In this document: piece by piece, positions 59,817-64,000 of the stretch
How the letters are laid out: every line of letters starts with the position of its first letter
Position numbering within the stretch: position 1 is the first letter of the stretch
Assembly: GCA_020630955.1 (NCBI GenBank)
Contig: JAHDIE010000009.1
Span: 1-64,000 of the forward strand
Length of the DNA stretch: 64,000 nucleotides
DNA from: Saprospiraceae bacterium
GTDB taxonomy: Bacteria; Bacteroidota; Bacteroidia; Chitinophagales; Saprospiraceae
Reading direction: 5' to 3'
The notes under the pieces: model-generated
Database searches by the model: none
Seen by the model: the letters and a program-made list of their open reading frames with translations, nothing else
What the model was told of the DNA's origin: nothing
Translations under genes and position numbers: made by a program

Positions 59817-60357
59817 CTAAAAACATTTTTCGCAATCGTTGAATGCATTTAAATTTTTTAGTTTTTGCGGTGTCTGTATTTTTGTATTTCATTTTTAATG
59901 CTATTTCTTGTAAAGACAGTTTTTTGAAATAATAAGATTCAAGTAAGATTTTACAAGGGTCACCTAACTTTTGAAGTGCGTTTTCAATACTTAGGAGGAC
60001 ATCTCTTTCTTCGTCAAAATCTAGTTCATCAAGGGTGGCAGCATTAAATAGAGAACTTTCATTAAATGATTCATGATGGCTCTTTTTAATTTTTCTAAAA
60101 TGTTCCATCATTTTGTTTTTTCCAATAGTAAACAAATAAGATTTAACATTATCAAGCATTTTTAATTTTCCACTAATAACATTTTCATATAAAATAATGA
60201 TGGATACTTGGAAGATTTCTAAGGCTTGATCTCTAGAGAAATTACCATTGTTTTGGACCCATGATAGAAATGGTTCTCGATGTTCATCATAAATTTCTGA
60301 CAGTGCACGATTTTCATTTTCTCGTATGTATTCAGTCCAATTAATAGGTGATTTCAT
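59803..60357 (-). CDS. ECF-type (sigma-70 family) RNA polymerase sigma factor
   Basis: DQALEIFQVSIIILYENVISGKLKMLDNVKSYLFTIGKNKMMEHFRK; C-terminal LQEIALKMKYKNTDTAKTKKFKCIQRLRKMF. Confidence 0.9.
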   Translation of the reverse strand: MKSPINWTEYIRENENRALSEIYDEHREPFLSWVQNNGNFSRDQALEIFQVSIIILYENVISGKLKMLDNVKSYLFTIGKNKMMEHFRKIKKSHHESFNESSLFNAATLDELDFDEERDVLLSIENALQKLGDPCKILLESYYFKKLSLQEIALKMKYKNTDTAKTKKFKCIQRLRKMFLVDKS

Positions 60358-60429
60358 TGGTATATGATGAATTGATCAATAAGTAACCCCAAAGCGGTAA
60401 AATAAAGGTAATAATTCAATATAAAATTC

Positions 60430-60442
60430 TGTCATTATGACA
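60430..60442. promoter_or_regulatory. Short palindrome TGTCAT-T-ATGACA in the divergent ECF sigma/secA spacer
   Basis: Perfect 6-bp arms with 1-nt centre. Confidence 0.3.
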
Positions 60443-60484
60443 AATAGAAAGCTATGGTACAATATATGAACGTTTAGTTTTGAT

Positions 60485-60492
60485 TAGCTTTG
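60485..60492 (+). promoter_or_regulatory. Bacteroidetes -7 element TAGCTTTG upstream of secA
   Basis: Exact TANNTTTG, 24 bp before ATG at 60517. Confidence 0.4.
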
Positions 60493-60516
60493 CATAAAAA
60501 TTCAAATCCACATTTC

Positions 60517-63500
60517 ATGTTTAATTTTTTCAAGAAAGTTTTTGGTACCAAATATGATCGAGATGTAAAGGAATATAGTCCTATTGTCGAGACAATCAAC
60601 CAACATTTTGAGTCTTACAATACACTTTCAAATGACCAATTAAGAAATAAATCTCTTGAATTTAAGACAAGAATAGCTGATTTTTTGAAAGAAATCGATG
60701 ACGAAATCGAGGAATTAAATAAAAAAGCTGACGAAACGGCAGATGTCTTTGAGAAAGAGGATATATATAATGAAGTAGATAAGCTTGTAAAGGAGCGCGA
60801 TACGGAATTGGAGAAAGTGTTAAAAGAAATTCTTCCTGAGGCATTTGCTGTGGTAAAAGAAACAGCCAGAAGGTTTTCTCAAAATACGGAAATTCAAGTT
60901 ACAGCAACAGAACATGATAGAGAATTAGCGGCTACAAAAAATTATATTACCATTGAAGGCGATCAGGCAACATGGCAAAACTCATGGGTTGCTGCTGGTG
61001 GTGAAATCACTTGGAACATGCTTCATTATGATGTTCAGTTGATAGGAGGAATGGTTTTGCATGATGGTAAAATTGCTGAAATGCAGACCGGAGAGGGTAA
61101 AACGTTAGTTGCCACATTGCCAGCCTACCTTAATGGTCTAACAGGTCAAGGTGTTCATGTTATTACAGTTAACAATTATTTGGCACGAAGAGATTCAGAA
61201 TGGGTTGGACCTATTTTTGAATTTTTATTTCTTACGGTTGATTGTATTGATAAATACAAGCCGCACTCAGAGCAACGTGTTAAAGCTTACAAATCAGATA
61301 TCGTCTATGGAACGAATAATGAATTTGGGTTTGATTACTTGAGAGACAATATGGTTCGTTCCAAAGAAGAGAAGGTGCAAGGAAAACATCATTTTGCAAT
61401 GATAGATGAGGTTGATTCGGTTTTGATAGATGATGCAAGAACCCCCTTAATAATTTCTGGTCCAGTTACTAAAGGAGCAGATGAGCAAGATTATACAGAT
61501 CTAAATCCGAAAGTGAAAAGATTGGTTGATGAACAAAAAAGTTTAGCAAATAAATATTTAGCGGAAGCGAAAAAATTATACAAGGAAGGACGAACAGGGC
61601 ACGAAGAAGGAGAAGGAGGAATGGCCTTGTTGAGGGCATATAAATCTTTGCCGAAACACAGACCATTGATCAAGTTTTTAAGTGAAGAAGGGATAAAATC
61701 TTCTATGCAAAAAGCGGAAAACCACTATATGCAAGAGCAAAACAAAAATATGCATCTTGTAACGGAACCGCTATTATTTACCATTGATGAAAAAAATCGA
61801 AATGTAGAATTAACAGATAAGGGTAGTGATTTTCTTGCTAAAGGCGAATCTGATTCAAACTTTTTTGTGATGCCCGATATCACCTATGAGATGCAACAAC
61901 TTGAGGAAAGAGAAAAAGAAGAAGGAAAAAAGCTATCAGACGAACGAGATACCTTAATTCAGGACTTTAGTGTCAAATCAAGAAGATTGCACGCAGTAAG
62001 TCAATTATTAAAAGCATATACCTTATTTGAGAATAATGACGAATATGTTGTGATGGATGGCCAAGTAAAAATTGTAGATGAGTCAACAGGAAGAATGATG
62101 GAGGGAAGACGTTACTCAGATGGCCTACATCAAGCGATTGAAGCAAAGGAAAATGTAAAGGTTGGTGATATTACACAAACCTATGCTACAGTTACATTGC
62201 AAAATTATTTCAGAATGTATCATAAGCTTTCTGGGATGACTGGTACTGCAGAAACAGAGGCTGGAGAGTTTTGGGAGATTTATAAATTGGATGTTGTTGT
62301 AATTCCTACAAATAGGCCGATAGTTAGAAAAGATCAAGAAGACTTGGTTTTTAAAACAAATAAAGAAAAATACAATGCTGTTATTGATCATGTAGTAGAT
62401 CAAACAACAGCAGGTAGACCTGTCTTATTAGGAACTACATCCGTTGATATCTCTGAAAAGCTAAGTAGGATGTTAAATATGAGAGGTATCTCTCACAATG
62501 TCCTGAATGCAAAACAACATCAACGAGAAGCAGATATAGTCACTGAGGCCGGTCGTGCAGGCAAAGTGACTATTGCCACAAACATGGCAGGTAGAGGAAC
62601 AGATATTAAAATTTCAGAAGAAGTAAAGCAAGCAGGAGGATTAGCAATTGTTGCCACAGAAAGACATGACTCAAGAAGGGTAGATCGTCAGTTGAGAGGT
62701 AGAGCAGGAAGGCAAGGAGACCCAGGTTCTTCTCAGTTTTTTGTTTCTCTTGAGGATAAATTAATGAGGTTGTTCAACTCAGATAGAATCGCTAACGTTA
62801 TGGATAAAATGGGTCACAAAGAAGGAGAAGTGATCCAACATAGTGCCGTTACAAAGTCTATCGAACGAGCTCAGAAAAAAGTAGAAGAAAATAACTTTGG
62901 AATTAGAAAAAGATTACTTGAGTATGATGATGTAATGAATATTCAGCGTGAAGCAATCTATACAAAAAGAGGCAATGCACTTTCGGGTACAAGGCTTTCA
63001 GTGGATTTGTATAATATGTTTGCAGGATTAACTGAGGTAATTGTTGATGATGCAAAAGCAGCCGGAAATTATGATTACTTAAGAAACGAATCATTAAGAA
63101 CGATGGGAATTGATCCATCGATCGATGAGGCTACATTTATGGAAGCGAGTGTATCAGATATCACTGAACAATTCCAAAGGCAAGTTTTTGATATGTATGA
63201 ACAAAAGATGGATAAAATCCGAGAATTGTTGATGCCTATAATTGTAAAAGTACAAGAGAACGAAGGACATCGATATAAGAAAATATCGATTCCTTTTGTT
63301 GCGGAAGGAGAGAAACAGTTAAATATTGCTGCACATTTAGAAAAAGCCATTAGCACTGAAGGAGAAAGTGTTCAGAAAGATATTGAGATGGCTGTTTCGT
63401 TGGCATTGATAGATGATAACTGGAAAGAACACCTACGGTCAATGGATGAGTTAAAGGATTCTGTTCAGTCCGCATCATTTGAGCAAAAAGATCCTTTGGT

Positions 63501-63819
63501 AATTTACAAAAAAGAGTCTTTTGAATTGTTTCAAGAGTTGGTGTACAAAGTGAATGTTGATGTTTGCTCTTATTTGATGAAAGGAAAACTTCTATTAGCA
63601 GCCCCTGAAGAAGTAAGAGAAGCAAAGCAATCAAAAACTGATTTTAGAAAAATTTCGACGAATCAAGAGTCAAGAGCAAGAAGAGCTGCCGCTGCTGCTG
63701 CAGGAAGACAACAAGCAAAAAAACCAGAAACCTTTAAGAGGCAAGAATCAAAAGTTAAAAGAAATGACCCTTGTCCATGTGGGAGTGGAAAAAAATACAA
63801 GCAATGTCATGGAAAATAA
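60517..63819 (+). CDS. secA: Preprotein translocase subunit SecA
   Basis: MQTGEGKTLVATLPAYLNGL; ATNMAGRGTDIKI; DRQLRGRAGRQGDPGSSQFFVSLEDKLMRLF; C-terminal zinc motif RNDPCPCGSGKKYKQCHG. Start at 60517 preferred over the listed TTG at 60490. Confidence 0.98.
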   Translation: MFNFFKKVFGTKYDRDVKEYSPIVETINQHFESYNTLSNDQLRNKSLEFKTRIADFLKEIDDEIEELNKKADETADVFEKEDIYNEVDKLVKERDTELEKVLKEILPEAFAVVKETARRFSQNTEIQVTATEHDRELAATKNYITIEGDQATWQNSWVAAGGEITWNMLHYDVQLIGGMVLHDGKIAEMQTGEGKTLVATLPAYLNGLTGQGVHVITVNNYLARRDSEWVGPIFEFLFLTVDCIDKYKPHSEQRVKAYKSDIVYGTNNEFGFDYLRDNMVRSKEEKVQGKHHFAMIDEVDSVLIDDARTPLIISGPVTKGADEQDYTDLNPKVKRLVDEQKSLANKYLAEAKKLYKEGRTGHEEGEGGMALLRAYKSLPKHRPLIKFLSEEGIKSSMQKAENHYMQEQNKNMHLVTEPLLFTIDEKNRNVELTDKGSDFLAKGESDSNFFVMPDITYEMQQLEEREKEEGKKLSDERDTLIQDFSVKSRRLHAVSQLLKAYTLFENNDEYVVMDGQVKIVDESTGRMMEGRRYSDGLHQAIEAKENVKVGDITQTYATVTLQNYFRMYHKLSGMTGTAETEAGEFWEIYKLDVVVIPTNRPIVRKDQEDLVFKTNKEKYNAVIDHVVDQTTAGRPVLLGTTSVDISEKLSRMLNMRGISHNVLNAKQHQREADIVTEAGRAGKVTIATNMAGRGTDIKISEEVKQAGGLAIVATERHDSRRVDRQLRGRAGRQGDPGSSQFFVSLEDKLMRLFNSDRIANVMDKMGHKEGEVIQHSAVTKSIERAQKKVEENNFGIRKRLLEYDDVMNIQREAIYTKRGNALSGTRLSVDLYNMFAGLTEVIVDDAKAAGNYDYLRNESLRTMGIDPSIDEATFMEASVSDITEQFQRQVFDMYEQKMDKIRELLMPIIVKVQENEGHRYKKISIPFVAEGEKQLNIAAHLEKAISTEGESVQKDIEMAVSLALIDDNWKEHLRSMDELKDSVQSASFEQKDPLVIYKKESFELFQELVYKVNVDVCSYLMKGKLLLAAPEEVREAKQSKTDFRKISTNQESRARRAAAAAAGRQQAKKPETFKRQESKVKRNDPCPCGSGKKYKQCHGK

Positions 63820-63857
63820 ATGAACATTAAATATGTTTAATTAATAAATAGAACTTT

Positions 63858-64000
63858 ATGAAAATAGTTTTAGCCATTTTATTTAGCCTTTTTGTTGTCT
63901 TTGGACTGAAAGCTCAAGTACAAATACAAGAAGAAGAATCTATCAGACGTTTTATGCTAGATTATGAAAGAGTGAATGCCGAAAACTCAAAACAAAAAGC
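63858..64000 (+). CDS. Partial secreted protein (possibly SPOR-domain family), truncated at right edge
   Basis: MKIVLAILFSLFVVFGLKAQVQIQEEESIRRFMLDYERVNAENSKQK...; open to window end. Confidence 0.6.
   Translation, partial: MKIVLAILFSLFVVFGLKAQVQIQEEESIRRFMLDYERVNAENSKQK

Noticed and set aside
61469-63634. Minus-strand ORFs inside secA
   Set aside because: Antisense to the well-supported secA reading frame.
1-64000. CRISPR arrays, transposases, prophage genes, integrases, restriction or known defence systems
   Set aside because: No repeat-spacer pattern and no ORF with recognisable mobile-element or defence domains was seen.

Overview
The window is AT-rich, gene-dense chromosomal DNA from a Bacteroidota bacterium. 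It is probably Saprospiria-like: GldH, DUF4270 and DUF4290 families, T9SS-type C-termini, TANNTTTG promoters and a glgA-like/DUF4270/glmS cluster (taxonomic call is inference). Most of it is housekeeping: prfA, rnr, glmS, dnaJ-grpE, trmB, hisS-pheS, nadK, dtd, ctaA/COX15, the thrA-thrB-thrC operon, rpoN and secA. Secreted/surface genes are interspersed: a large adhesin running off the left edge, and three adjacent secreted proteases of different catalytic types. I saw no CRISPR array, transposon, prophage, rRNA or tRNA. The most notable non-coding signals are (i) two perfect 16-bp parS palindromes (TGTTTCACGTGAAACA), 47 bp apart, between an M1 peptidase gene and thrC; and (ii) about 4.4 kb away, an AT-rich ~390-bp intergenic region between dtd and ctaA/COX15 with a perfect DnaA box plus several near-matches. 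Together they suggest the window carries the chromosomal origin/centromere region. Other items are a 9-N9-9 inverted repeat upstream of a tandem Hsp20 pair, several clear terminators, a terminator overlapping a promoter, a possibly leaderless gene, an ECF sigma factor coupled to a TM-TPR protein, and two unlisted small membrane ORFs.
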